Notes: a model not told the origin generated them from the letters alone. A stretch of 64,000 bases of DNA from Heterobasidion occidentale (GCA_039111635.1 JBCAQO010000014.1:992001-1056000), one strand, 5' to 3'. Positions 37,101 to 49,263 are shown, counted from the stretch's first letter. Program-made: numbers and translations.

Positions 37101-37821
37101 TGATCCATTCTTCGTTGGTGTTACGATGTCCTCCTCGTCCGTCTTCTCTTCAACATCAGAAAGTCCGGAACCACGACGCAGAAGAGTCGATATGCGGGAA
37201 CGCCAAGACTTGGGAGACTCAACTTGCGTGTCAAGGGCGGACAACGTGTCCCTTCGAGCCGCAGCCGCCACGATGTTTTCACACCGTGTTCTGAACATGC
37301 GTCTAAGGCATGGCAGTCAGCGCCAGGTCGAGCTCATTATTCTGACCATGGAAAGAGAGTAGTCGTATTGGGAGAAAAGGCGACATACCTCCTGATATAT
37401 ACCACCACCCAGGCTACCAGAACCTTCGCCAGGAAGTCAATATCTCGATCGATTATTAATGCTTCTATAGACGTACTGGGCTCCCCAAACACATCTGTAT
37501 AAATAGAATTGCTTGCTGCCAGCCCGTTAAACTCGACAAGTTGACTGTCGCCAGCCCGCAGACCGTCATTGCGCTGACTGAGTTGAATAAAGCATCTATG
37601 TAGCTGATAGGGTATCGACCATTGCTCGCGTATAAGATTGCAGAGAATATGAGAGGGGTGAATGTGCTGCGCAGGGATTAACTTTCATATCCTGCATCCA
37701 GAGAAGCAAATACGCACAAAAAGATGATGTGGATGCGAAAGAAGTTGAGGTGTTGCTGCAGGCCGTCGAGTGTGCGCTGTGGAAAACTAGGATTGGGGGG
37801 CACAGCGGCCGGCGAAGGCAT
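34124..37821 (-). CDS. TRK1: TRK-type potassium transporter
   Basis: Plasma-membrane K+ uptake protein with four MPM (membrane-pore-membrane) units. Start at 37821: MPSPAAVPPNPSFPQR then LNFFRIHIIF. First pore: SAMTVCGLATVNLSSLTGWQ. Then QAILFIQMCLGSPVLVAWVV and VYIRRMFRTRCE, followed by the long hydrophilic loop typical of fungal TRK (about 37290-36180). FDAVVGRNSEF, LEELGGVEYRALTALLWIVG, SAYTNTGMSLSDESMVPFQ, LVLAGNTAFPIFLRFSIW, LHFLLDHPRRCFIYLFPSHQ, RAAGFATVTLSALAPAV, RSTNVYEEKSLGIY, ELVSAYGTVGLSLGLP and LRGRHRGLPVAIDRAVLLP follow, with a stop at 34124-34126. It contains consecutive 8-nt and 15-nt microexons at 35553-35560 and 35477-35491. One base seems missing near 36095-36098, just before FDAVVGRN. 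Confidence 0.93.
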
Positions 37822-39045
37822 TCTATAACGCGATGTAATTCAGCGTTCGTTTTTTAGTCGTCGTAGTCGTGACTCTTGTCGTGCCCGTCGTCGTACTCGT
37901 TGTCGTCACCAGTGGCGAAGAAATCTTCCGCCATTGCCTGGCCAAAGGTGTGAACCTCTACGACATACCACGTGACAGACACGCGAAGCCCCCTGTATCC
38001 CCTTCGGGAGCGACTGGCTGGCAAGGCGCGATCCTCAATCCTGTCCGCCACAACTTCACTGTGGAAAGGCGCTCTGACGCTGTACAGTGTAAGTTTTCGA
38101 GAATGAATTTGAACGATACATGCTCGTATAGACCCTCACTGAACATCTGATGCCAGGACAGCTACACGGACATGTGTCAGCTGGGCTTGTCATTTAGCCG
38201 CGCTGAGGCGGTGGGACGTTCGGGGAGCGAACATGCCAGAGGTGAGTTATGCAGTAAAAGTATAGAAGCACTTCAACAATCTTATGTATCATGGGAAATT
38301 TCTGATACAGTGTCATCACCTCATCCGTAGTCAACATGTGAGACCTGAAAGGGCGGTGCTTGCAAAAGTTCCAATAGCACAGGACCCCCTCATCTGCCGG
38401 CTCTCATCAGCAGCTCTCCCCCATACCGCACTAACGCCGCGGGTGGAGGTATCGCAACACCGTTGAATCAACTTTTCTCCGTCACAGTATCAAAATCTCA
38501 AGGTATCCAGGTCTAAGACAATACCGCTTTCACACCGTCACGCACACTGCGCACCTATTGAATAGAGCCTGTGCATTTGCGATCCGCGAGGGAAACTTGG
38601 ACTGTTAACCTACAGACAATGATCCTCGCTCGGAAGCACCACTGGGCCTCCGCGCATGGTCTCGGGGCTTCTACGCATGCCAAGACCGGTTGACTACTCA
38701 TCTGTCACTCACACATGCAGGAACTCTGTCTTCGAATTGTCAGTTGCTTTCCCTTCTCCGCAGGGACTCCATCATTATTGGCTGATACCTGTGCCTCGCG
38801 CGGTTATGTGCGGACTAGAACTGTGAGTGACATACCGTCTGGAGTCCCATGCTACCTGCTTTGGGCATCGAGATTTCCCGGCCTGTCCTGAGACAGTCGG
38901 ATTCGGAATTTCGCTGGTGTTTTTGGCATTCGAAGAACATATAAAGGGCGTCCTTTGATGCTCCTAACCTTTGTCAACCACTCGAGTAGTCCTCACACCC
39001 TATCGAATCCTTTGCCATACTCCACTCGCTTCTTGATCACTCACA
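37822..39045. other. Divergent intergenic region upstream of TRK and the OAH-like gene
   Basis: No supported gene. An imperfect GTC/GTT trinucleotide tract lies at about 37857-37912. A TATA element lies close to the downstream gene. Confidence 0.45.
38939..38946 (+). promoter_or_regulatory. TATA box of the OAH-like gene
   Basis: CATATAAAGG lies about 105 bp before the ATG at 39046, with a C/T-rich leader between. Confidence 0.6.
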
Positions 39046-40603
39046 ATGGCTCCTGGTATGGACTACGCTCCAAAAAGCACAGAGGATTCCTCTGTTCCTC
39101 CGTCGTCCATGCCGTCTCCGATGGCATTGATAACATCCCCCCCGCCCTGACGGACTCCGCAGCCAAGCCCTACTACAATGCCCGCTTGGACCCAAAGAAC
39201 TACCTCGAGGGCGAGCTCTCCTGGAACCCCGCAACAAGGCTGCGGCAGATGCTTGCTCGCCCCGGTATCGTGGTATGCATCGTCATCTCATCGTCGAATG
39301 AATGGTGATTAACTAAAACTACGTCAGGTCGCTCCCGGAATCTGTGATGGGATCAGTGCTCGGTGCGCGTTGGAGGCAGGATTCACCTGCCTCTACCAGA
39401 GGTGATTTGAGTCCAGTACCTACCAGCTATGAATTGTTAATCATCGAACGGTTGATGACAGCGGTGCCGCCACGACTGCCTCCCGCCTTGGCGGACCCGA
39501 TCTTGCCATCGCCACCCTCAATGACTTCGTCCAGGTATGTCTATGGCTAATCCCTACCACACCCCATTTTAACGGAGAGAGAATTGCACAGAGTGCGCAA
39601 ATGGTCTGCAGCTTGGACCCAACATGCCCAGTAATTGCTGACGCCGACACTGGGTATGCTTTATCCATTGTTTCTCTATTTCCCCCTCGCTCACAGATCG
39701 GTTTCGTAGATTCGGCGGCCCTGCTATGGTGGCCCGCACAGTCACTCAATATGCCCGTGCGGGCGTTGCGGGGCTCCACATCGAAGACCAAGTTCAGACT
39801 AAGCGCTGCGGTCATCTTCTTGGCAAGCAGGTTGTCTCGCGCGAGGAGTTTGTCACCCGCATCCGTGCGGCGGTCATCGCCAGGGATTCCATTCCTGGAG
39901 GCTCAGATTTTGTAAGCGATGTCTTTGGGTGTTCTTTTTGTGATAATACCGTGATATTGACAAGCGATCTTTTGCCGGTGTAGGTCATCATTGGGCGCAC
40001 AGATTCGGCCCAGGTCCTTGGAATGGAAGAAGCCATTTACAGGCTGAAACTTGCTGCTGATGCCGGTGCCGACGTCTGCTTCATTGAAGGTGTGCGCACC
40101 AAGGAGCTCTTGGAGTCCACTGTTGCAGCCCTCGCTCCTAAGCCTGTAAGACCCAGCTCTGTTTGCGTTGAATTCTCATCCGAGCGAGTACTCAGGTTCT
40201 TGTGAATGTTATCTCCGGTGGTCTCACCCCTTCATTCACTACGAAGGAAGCCGAACAGATGGGTGCGAAGATCATCAGTGAGTTGATCAGATCTCACGAC
40301 CAGGCTTTGATCGTTAATTTATCTAACCTGCGACCACGCAGTTTTCTCGCTTGTTTCTTGCGTTGCTGCCGTACACGGGATTCGGGCTGCCATGCATTCC
40401 CTCAAGAAGACTGGCACGGACTTTGATTCGGCCAGGGGTATGGACCCCAAGGCGTTCTTCGAGGTTATGGGTGCGCACTATCTCCGCACACGCTTCCATC
40501 ACACACTTCTCACAGGCCCATCGCAATTTGCACCATAACAGGTTTGAACGATGTTATCCGGCTCGACGCTCAGGCCGGCGGAACCGCGTTTGAGGTCGTC
40601 TGA
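39046..40603 (+). CDS. Isocitrate lyase/PEP mutase superfamily enzyme, oxaloacetate acetylhydrolase-like
   Basis: Cleaves a C-C bond in a 2-oxo or 2-hydroxy acid; the closest fungal type is oxaloacetate acetylhydrolase (oxaloacetate to oxalate plus acetate). Motifs: NPATRLRQMLARPGIVVAPG, CDGISARCALEAGFTCLYQ, SGAATTASRLG, the Mg site VIADADTGFGGPAMVA, GLHIEDQVQTKRCGHLLGK (active-site Cys in KRCGHL), IIGRTDSAQVLGMEEAI, VNVISGGLTPSFT, and the C-terminus RLDAQAGGTAFEVV. Nine exons: 39046-39272, 39328-39401, 39462-39534, 39592-39653, 39710-39911, 39984-40145, 40196-40277, 40342-40470, 40542-40603, about 357 residues. A base is missing near 39112 between SSMP and VSDGIDN. A 2-methylisocitrate-lyase-like or dimethylmalate-lyase-like activity cannot be excluded. 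Confidence 0.88.
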
Positions 40604-41677
40604 AAGTGGCCAGCATACTGCCGAAGACTGTAGATGGCTTGCAGGCTTCTATTGCTTGTTTTTTTCTGCATATAGATGATTGGGTTTGAGTCTGGATTAT
40701 GTTGGTTTCTCTATACCGCCGAGGTGATTGTATGTCTGTACTGCCATTAGCATCACATCATCTCTATATGATTATGAGCACTGTTGTTATTCCTTGTAGG
40801 ATCTAGTCACAATGATTTATAGATATACCGTTGATACACGATAGACGTGGATAGCAGCCAAGGACACCCAAGCCTTTTCTAGTGACATTTTAAACGTGGT
40901 TTTGGACATTCGGTGGGAAGTTGAGTTTTTTCGGGTGCTTGTCATCTGTCCACGCACGTCACACCGAGTCGAAGAACACGCAAGTTGTGTCATCCTGTCG
41001 ATTGCGTTGATTGAGCTCGCGGATGGCTTATGCCTGCTACAAATCCTCAGATGCATTTTCGAACCGTCTGGCCTCGCTCGCGGCCGCCTGTAGCAGCAAA
41101 ATGATCTCGATAATGAGCCAATAGAATTCGACGATAATTGTATAGGTCTTACACATAATACGATACCTACCAGGATGTAGAGTGTTGGCATGTTGATCAG
41201 GCGCTGAATCTTTCTTGACCATGTCGCTACTGCAACGATTGCCGTGCCACTAACCTTTTGCGCTATAACCTTGAGAGTGTCCTCGTCTTCGACCGATATC
41301 CCTGCAGACGATCGATATATATACCATGCAGCCGTGCAATTCCTTTCAACAATTCTTTTGACAAGCCAATTAGTCTGCGGAAGGGGCGATCGGGGCGCTG
41401 AGCGCTGAGGTGCAGAGCAGGAGTGATTGCCGATGTAATCTTTTAATGTGCGAAGCTCAGCTAAGGAACTCATGAATGTGATCATGTCAAGGAAGGACCT
41501 CAAGGGGAGGTAATGAATACGTGAAGACATGGCTGGAAAGAACGCTGATCAGTCATACGCGTGTTGTACAGCGGGAAACTCTTGAAAAAAATCTCATATC
41601 AAGAATTTGGCTGAAGCTCATTGATCTCCGGACGGGGATTTTCTTCCAACGTTCCACTATGATTATGAGTCGGTGTA
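40604..41677. other. Intergenic with one unrecognised minus-strand ORF
   Basis: A 237-codon ORF on the minus strand (40817-41530) begins MSSRIHYLPLRSFLDMI. A possible alternative splice from it leads to a hydrophobic run, YTIIVEFYWLIIEIILLLQ. I do not recognise it, and the C-terminal half looks non-coding. It may be a decayed membrane-protein gene. Confidence 0.25.
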
Positions 41678-42377
41678 CTATCGTTGCACCGGAGTTGCAA
41701 ATGGTATGAGAGGTTCAAAATCGAGCTCCTCGCAGCAACTTTTGATGGCACCTCTTAAAAAAATTCATGGTTGTTTATTCAAGCACTCTTCAAGTATCAG
41801 AGTTTTTTCGAGAACAGAAATTGGGTGCAGCAGTGAGGAGGCAATGAATAATGGTTTTTAGGGCAGAAGTATCTGAGAGATGCTCAAGATCTCTCAGATC
41901 CTAGAGCTCAATTACAAAACTAAAAAATTGAATATGAAGAGGTATCACTGAAAGCATTCCGGTTATTTTTTCTGACTTTGAGGGCTCCACTGCTCTTCAC
42001 CAAGTTTCTTTCGACGGACAGTGCCCGATGCAGGCAGAGTGACAGGGAGTCTCGGGCCGTGTGATGCTTGGTCATTTCTTGAATCTCCGCATAGTAGGTC
42101 GTTCCGCAGTGCGCGCCGTCGGAGTTCGAGTTTAAACGTGACGATGTGTGACCCGATCATCGGCAAGATTTGCAACTCCCAAGCTTTGCTCGTTTTCGGA
42201 CACCCCTTCTCAACCATATCACAATAATTCTTTGAGTCTTCTCAAAAATCTGAAAAAATAACAGGACACATTTTAAGAAGCTTCCGCAGGCACCATAAAA
42301 ATTTGGAGCGAGAGAGAGCCAAATGAAGATGCTACAAAGAAATCTTTTTTTCTTTTGCAACTCCGATGCAACGATAG
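41678..42377. mobile_element. 700-bp non-autonomous TIR element (MITE-like), TA flanked
   Basis: Terminal inverted repeats of 24 bp, 41678-41701 and 42354-42377, match at 23 of 24 positions (core CTATCGTTGCA, then CGGAGTTGCAAA with one C/T difference). Both ends are bordered by TA (41676-41677 and 42378-42379), the duplicated target of Tc1/mariner/pogo-type elements. The interior is AT-richer than the surroundings, with homopolymer A/T runs, and has no transposase-like ORF. This is most simply a deletion derivative mobilised in trans. Confidence 0.75.
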
Positions 42378-42827
42378 TACGTTGGTCGCCCAGTAAGTCG
42401 AATGTAATGTTCATGGAAGTGATGATGCGGCATGCCTGGTGCTTCGAAATCTCCAGTGAATCATGAGACCTGCTGCCTCTCTAACGTCGCTCGGAAGACT
42501 GAGAAGATATCGTTTAGTGACGATTGTCTCTGGAAAAGCATGAGATGATAGTGCCCGATTTCTGCATCTTCATTGAGCAGTCAATGGAAAAAGTTGACCA
42601 TCAAGGTTGTGACCGAGTCAGGAGCTGTATCCGCCCCGCCCGTTCCGCGGAACGCCTCCCCGTCGGTCCGGCCCGATTGCCCCATATGAACCGCCCCCAC
42701 ACACCTACAGCATATTGCCATTCTCCGTCTTTCCGTTCATTCTCACCTCTTGTAACGATACTACATCCTCTGGGATCTTCAGAGGCCATATCTTTTCTAG
42801 GTATTTACCAGGACTTGCTGTCGAATC

Positions 42828-45515
42828 ATGGCTTCTCCAATCTCAGGAAAGACGGTCGCCGAGCACAATTCACGCGAGAGTTGTTGGATCATTGTACATG
42901 GTTAGTTCAAGTTTATTTTGTTCGAAATTTAGACGCTGGCATTGCCAGCTGGGGCTCTTGGACGCGGTTGGACGCAATACTTTATACGATTAGAGCTCTC
43001 TTACACAGGTGTGGGTTTGTATCGTGCTCGCCCTCACACCACATTATGACGTTGTAACTTCTGTAGTGTGCTCCCATTATCTTGACCTTCGGTGTTGACA
43101 AGACTCTGCTGCCAGAATCTTGTACAATTGACTGACTTCTTTGTCGTAAACTCTAGGAAAAGTTTATGACGTCACGGAATTCCTCGATGGTAAATACAGT
43201 CTTTCACAGACAACTCATGCTGGCTGAAGAGACCTCATTGATGACACTCATTCAGAACATCCCGGTAAGGACATCTCCGTACAACGCGCGAGGCTCATCA
43301 TTGACCAGTTATCATAGGTGGCAGTAAAATCATTTAAAATGCGGGCAAGGATGCAACGTGAGTATGATTGGGTGCTAAGCTTTCGTCATTCACTTGATGA
43401 GTTGATGGCCAGCCAGGAATACGATCCCATTCATCCGCCAAACGCAATCACTGACAACCTTCCCCCAGAGAAGCAGTGTGTATATTGAATTTATGTCCTT
43501 TGACCTTGATTTCAATGACAATGTCCACGAAGCTTGGGCTCTGTCGATATGGGCACCGTCGAAAAAGTGGAAATCAAGGTCACCGACGAGGAGAAGGAGC
43601 GATTGGCGAGAATGGGCGCGAGGCCTCGTTATCCGAGATTCTGAACTTACACGATTTCGAGGTTGAGATTTCTCCTCGAAACCGTTCGAGAGTGCATTGA
43701 CGCTCACACTTTTTTATTCCTTCGTTTTATATAGGCAATTGCGAAACTAGTGATGCCTGAGAAAGCGTGGGCATATTACTCGTCGGCAGCAGATGATGAA
43801 ATTACTAACCGCGAGAACCACGCTGCATACCACCGGTATGTACATCTATTCTGCTCCCTCAAGAATGGCATCGCTAATGGCCCTTGCAGATATGGTTCCG
43901 CCCACGGATTCTGCGAGACATGACCGTTGTTGACTGGTCAACGACAATTCTCGGCCACAAGTCGACGATGCCTGTCTACATTGTAAGCTCCTTCTCACTC
44001 CTGCTCCTTGAGTTGATCCCATACGGGTAATTAACCCGTTTTGCATGGCGTTCAGACAGCAACCGCCCTCGGAAAGCTCGGCCATCCAGATGGCGAGCTC
44101 AATCTGACAAGAGCAGCGGCCAAGCACGGCGTCATCCAGATGGTGAATCTACTTCCCATCGATGATCTCTTTCGCTCACTTCTTTACATTACAGATTCCT
44201 ACTCTGGCGTCCTGCGCATTCGATGACCTTGTCAGCGCTGCCGCGCCTGACCAAGTCCAATTCCTTCAGCTGTACGTAGAGGCTCACATATATCTTGGTC
44301 GCATATATTGATGAGATTGCTGTTTTTGGACAGGTATGTAAACAAGGACCGCAAAGTTACACAGAAGTTCGTCCAGCATGCGGAAGAGCGTGGAATCAAG
44401 GCGTTATTCATCACGGTCGACGCGCCTCAACTCGGTCGTCGCGAGAAGGTCTGTTTGTTGACCGACATACCGACTTCACGTTCAACGATGATTTTCTTCT
44501 TCAGGATATGCGCATGAAGTTCGAGGCAGAAGATCCGGACGAGGTGACCAAGGCGGGTGAGAACGTTGACAGGTCACAAGGTGCCGCAAAAGCTATTACA
44601 GTAAGATTATTGTCGCAGAAAATATACGAGTTTTGAACTTTCTTCTACAGGGATTCATCGACCCAGGTCTGAAATGGGCAGATATATCGTGGTTCAAGAG
44701 TATAACCAAGAGTAGGTATCCCGTGGACGACTTTGAATTTAATCATTAACCTCCTACCATAGTGCCCCTCATCCTCAAGGGCGTTCAGTGCTGGGAGGTA
44801 AATCTAGTTTCATGTGCATTTATCTATTCATTTATCGAATGAAGCACAGGACGCGCTCATGGCATACGACGAAGGTCTTGCCGGAGTCGTTCTCTCAAAT
44901 CACGGTGGCCGCCAGCTTGACTTTGCGCGGTCAGGCATCGAGGTGCTTGTCGAGGTTGTGCAGAAGCTGAAGGAGAAGCGCGGGCTGAAGTTCCCGAACG
45001 ATAAATTCCAACTTTTCGTGGATGGCGGGGTGAGGAGGGCGACCGACGTATTGAAGGCTATCGCATTAGGCGCCACGGCGGGTGCGTCCTCTTTCTTTCC
45101 AGGTCTCTAGTAATGCTGATTTCTACGGCACTTGTCGTTACAGTGGGCATTGGCCGGCCGTTTTGTATGCGTTCTCCGCTTACGGCGTGGACGGCGTGGA
45201 CAAGGCACTGCAAATCCTACACGTGTGTATCGCGCTTTTTCTGCCAGGCGTCGTGCTCAAGCGAGATCGTGCAGGACGAATTCGAGATGAACATGCGTCT
45301 GCTGGGCGCCAACACAATCAAGGATGTCGTCCCCGAGATGGTAGATGCGTCGTCGATCCACTCGCACATTGTGGCCGTCCCCGGCGATCGTCTGTATGAA
45401 GCCAACTGTGAGTTTAGCTTGCGCCTGTTATCGCATCAAGGAGAGTCTGACCCTGGACATCCCAGACGAGAGCATGCAGCACGCTCGCTTGAGGGAGCTC
45501 AAGGCCAAGCTTTGA
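42828..45515 (+). CDS. Flavocytochrome b2-type FMN-dependent 2-hydroxyacid dehydrogenase
   Basis: N-terminal cytochrome b5 domain (MASPISGKTVAEHNSRESCW, IIVHGKVYDVTEFLDEHPGG with the haem HPGG) followed by an FMN-dehydrogenase barrel. Barrel motifs: WAYYSSAADDEITNREN, MPVYITATALGKLGH, LYVNKDRKVTQKFVQHAEE, FITVDAPQLGRREKDMR, PLILKGVQCWEDAL, the catalytic His motif VVLSNHGGRQLD, and FVDGGVRRATDVLKAIALGA. Ends ARLRELKAKL. No presequence precedes the b5 domain. Candidate activities are L-lactate, glycolate or glyoxylate oxidation; brown-rot glyoxylate dehydrogenase belongs to this family. Frame problems: in-frame TAA at 43335-43337 (where LKN is expected after SKII), missing bases near 43624, 43889 and in 45161-45164, and an unresolved last splice after LYEAN. 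These look like homopolymer errors, but clustering of four makes a true pseudogene possible. Confidence 0.85.
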
Positions 45516-45866
45516 GTTTGACCACCACTAGTCCCGGATCTCGTTTTGCTGTGTCGACGGGGAAGTGCACATTCCTATATATCGTAGAGGGTTTATGTTG
45601 CGCTTGAGGATGTCTGTCTAGATCTGATACCACTGACTTGTATGTCCACCGGACCCGTAATGTCGTATCGCTAACGTTACCATCTCCCTTTGATCCCGCG
45701 ACTCGCCAGAGAATGGTCACCATGAGTATAGGGAACCCTTCACGATAAAATGCTACAGATACTAATCTACAACATGTGCGATAACTTACTGATCGACTGG
45801 TCTGCTCTGCATACCGAGTCTATACATAAACTGCGCCGCCGGCGATCGGTACGCATCTCCTTGAGC

Positions 45867-46739
45867 TCAAGAGCTCGACCCGCCCCACCACACGCCGCCC
45901 GAGCCCAGCCAGGCAGCCGTCATCCACGCCTCATGGCGAAACGCGGCCACGGCCTCCGTGTCAGCGTCCCGATCCGCCCTCCAGGCCCTCCGCTCGAGCG
46001 CGTGCGCGAGCGCGGTAAACCCCGCCGGGCACCCCTCGTGTCCGCGCGGGCAGGACGAGAACGCCTCGCGGTGGATAAAGATGAGCTCGAGGTACTCCCC
46101 GCTCGTGGTCGCGTACTGCTCGAACTGGTGCGCGATGGCTTGCAGGAGCGCGCAGGGGGGCGGTGGGGCCGGGGAGGGGTCTGCAGGCGTAGGGGTGGGG
46201 GTGGCCTGGTGGGCTACTTGGACAAGGGCGGAGGAGGGAGTGGCGTCGGAGAAATTTGAGGAGTCCGAAGTGTTTGACTGGAGATTCGACGTGCGGGTGC
46301 GTGAGACGGCGTGGTGAATGGGCGAGGGGGTATGTGCGCACCTGATAGCTCTCCGCGGCGAGGATTTGTGCGTCTTGGATCATATGCGTATCCCTTGGCT
46401 CGTGCTCTTGCGCGGGCTCGTAGGCCGCGTTTGGCTGCCTCCACGCGGAGCCGGTCATCACACTCGTCAAAACGCCGTCGGTGGCGTGGCTCACCTCACT
46501 CAATCCAGCGTTCTGGTGCTGGATGCTCAGCGCATCAAGCAGAGTCGAGAGCTCGAGGTCGAGCTGCCGGGGTGAGCAGTTTGCGAATGTCAGCTCGTGC
46601 ATCGTAGCGATTGTCAAGGTCGAGGAGGGAATGGACGGATGCTCACGTCGGAAGGTATTGGCACCATTCCACGGTCATAGCTGTGCCCCTGAGCGTATGC
46701 CTGAGCAGGCATCATCGTCATCGTCTCCACCATATACAT
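45867..46739 (-). CDS. Unrecognised basidiomycete protein
   Basis: Three exons (minus) 46647-46739, 46342-46563 and 45867-46205, all joined in phase 0, predict 217 residues. Start MYMVETMTMMPAQAYAQGHS, then LDLELSTLLDALSIQHQ, a Pro-rich linker (ATPTPTPADPSPAPPPP), and a C-terminal region with EYLELIFIHREAF and CPRGHEGCPAGFTALAHALE. It ends in a Gly/Ser tail. The Cys/His spacing in CPRGHEGC could bind a metal, but I know of no matching zinc motif. No signal peptide or TM helix. Splice sites are consensus and the frame is intact, which supports a real gene; function unknown. Confidence 0.6.
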
Positions 46740-48015
46740 CTTGTCCAATCTTCAAGACAAAGGCGGGAAAAGGTATGCACCAAGGGCGTGTTCGATTGAG
46801 CAGTAGGGGTAGAGAACTGCAAGAAAGCAAGAAAGCACGATAGTGAGTCCCATCGCAATCGAAAGCGCACGACTTTATTGTGTGCCCAAAATTGCTGTGA
46901 GCGCTGAACTGCGCGCAAGGGGCTGGCTGACCAAGAGCTCGAGTTGGAGCCCACACGCACGGATTGGGACTGGCGGGCCTCGTTTCCGTCATGGGGTTGT
47001 CCATTATCGATGCCTCGAGGAAAGCGCGCCGTAAGGACCCAGCCGCGCTGTAATGTGCTGTTGGGGTGTTTGTGAACGGTAGACCGAGTGCTCGCCCCCT
47101 TCGATGCGTGCGCGCATGTCCCTTGTACACGTCAGCCGCACCATACAAAGTCGCGTTCAAGGGCCCTCTTTCCGCGGCAACAACCCGCAGCACGCGGGCG
47201 AGTCACGAATAAGAGCCTGTTATATACTGGAGAGAAGAATACATGCAGGGCGGCACGCGCAGAAGCGCCGACAATGTATAGTCCAAAGGAGATGAACGAT
47301 CAAAAACAGACCTTTCTAGCCTGGTCCCCTTCGCCCTGTCGATCAACCGCGATCCATCTCGGCACCTTGTTCGTCTGTGAACGGGAGCATCTTCGGTGGA
47401 ATCTCTGCGAAGTAAAAATATACACGGATCAGTCATGCGCCAAAAGACAGTGAAATAAAGCAGCAAAGTAGGTGAAGGCGAGAAAGTCAGAGAGAAGATA
47501 ACGAACCGCCCGAGCTAGAGCAAACGGACGGCGGACGTCATTCGCGCGCGTCGACGTGGTATCGTCGACCGCACGTCCGACTTTGTATGTGATACATAAA
47601 TTGTCATCGTGAAAAGCGAAAAGACTAATATAGTAGAACGCATACGAGACAGACACTCACCGAGACAGTTATGGATGAATGTGCAAAAAAGCAATAAGAC
47701 ACGTGAATTCTCTGTTTTGTACAAGAAAGATACACTGGTACTTGGTTCTGAAACAGGGCCCGCCTATATGCCCGGGTGTCGGCCTGGTATTGCTTGGTAT
47801 AGAGGTATATATGCTTGCAGAACTCTCAAAACCCTAAAAGCGAATAGAAAGAAATAAGGAAACGGACTGAAGTCACCCATGGATATACGTTAGCTACGGC
47901 GATCTATTCAACAGTCTCTTAGACGCACCAGCTGCGTGTTCATCATCAAACGCATCGTAACGCATCAAGAAAGCCCCTATGCCCCGTCCGGCAGCAACTC
48001 TCCACCCCACGCTCC
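46740..48015. other. Intergenic, no supported gene
   Basis: Mixed short ORFs on both strands; none has a recognisable domain. Includes the upstream region of the unknown gene and the 3' flank of the membrane-protein gene. Confidence 0.4.
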
Positions 48016-49263
48016 TCAGTGCAATGCGAGAACCCACACAAAAGCAACCAGGCCCACACAGCAGCTCACGAATATACTCACGCTCCGAGCCAGCACTTCC
48101 CACACGTACGCAAGCACGCCCACGATGAGTAGTGCAAACCCCGCAAGCGAGAACGCTGTACAAGCGGCGTGGCAGCGCGTGAGAAGGCGTGTCAGCTCCA
48201 CCGCTCCTTTGTCATCATCTGGGCCGCCCGCGCCCTCGTCTGGCAGGTCGCGCGAAGGGTCCTGCTGGCGCCAGGGGAGCGTGAAAATGTGCACGCGGGA
48301 GACAGATATGCGAGAGCCGAAGCCGAGCGTGAGCGTGATGGCATTGAGAAGGTCCGTCGCGTGTGACAGGAGGGAAAGAGGGAAGGGCAACGGGGCTGGC
48401 GAGGTAGGTCCAGATGTGGGGTGGGCTGGTGAGCGATGGGGTATAGAGAAAAAAGGCCACGTCGAGGCGGTGGCGATGTCGTTAATGTTATTGGTATCTT
48501 CCTGCTTGTCGTTGGTAGAATAGAAAGCGACGTTAGATGGCGAAGGAGAGGGTGATGAGGGTGCATTCTTTGCGTCATTAAGTTTATAGCGGATCAAGAC
48601 AAAAGAGGCGGTGTACGCCAAAATCGCTGTAATGAACACACATGGGGTGAGCATCACTCTTTTTTCATATTCTCCTCTCAGTCGAAAGGAAGACGCACCA
48701 GCACCAGCATGAAAAATCAGAGCGCCAGCAATGGTGGCGTCCATGAGTTTGCCATCCGTACTTTTATGATCTCGTTGAGCAGAGACGAGAGAAAGAAGGA
48801 TGCTATCAATAGAAGTGAAGAAGCTGGCCTAAGGGGGGTGATGACGCTTGGTTAGTAAAAGTATGCATGTCTGAATTCGAGAGGAGCAATTTGATGAGCG
48901 AAATGGAGTAAAATTCTGCCATGGATATATCACATGCGACATGAGCGTCAGTTTCACTTCAACAGCTGTCAGAGGTGCTCCACTAGCAATAAAACGACTG
49001 GCACAGCGCTAAGGAGAGTACCAACAGAGAAAAGGGACACGTATACACCGAAAAACGAACGTACGACGACGGTTATGAGTTGCAGTCTATCCTGCCATAT
49101 CTGTATGATCTGCAGGACGGCATGATCTGAAGCGGCTGTATGGAGGGCGCGTTCGTGTACTATCGCCGTTGCTGCAGGACGAGGGTTGGGTCAGAAACAT
49201 GATGTGCATATATGCACATATATGCCAGGATTCAAAGAGGAGACTCACGATGTCGAGTGCCAT
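48016..49263 (-). CDS. Multi-pass membrane protein, paralogue of 28157-29554
   Basis: Exons (minus): about 49249-49263, 49065-49171, 48699-48828, 48016-48626. Motifs: LQIIQIWQDRLQLITVV, ASFFTSIDSILLSLVSA, MDATIAGALIFHAGAAIL, running into AYTASFVLIRYKLND, a Ser/Pro/Asp-rich loop, then CHAACTAFSLAGFALLIVGV and a final helix VSIFVSCCVGLVAFVWVLAL. The helix order, the DRLQLI motif, the FxLIRYKL motif and a ~230-bp intron after DRLQLI(S/T)V match the gene at 28-29.5 kb. The first exon (MALDI) is out of phase by one base with the next, so the start is provisional. Function unknown. Confidence 0.7.
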
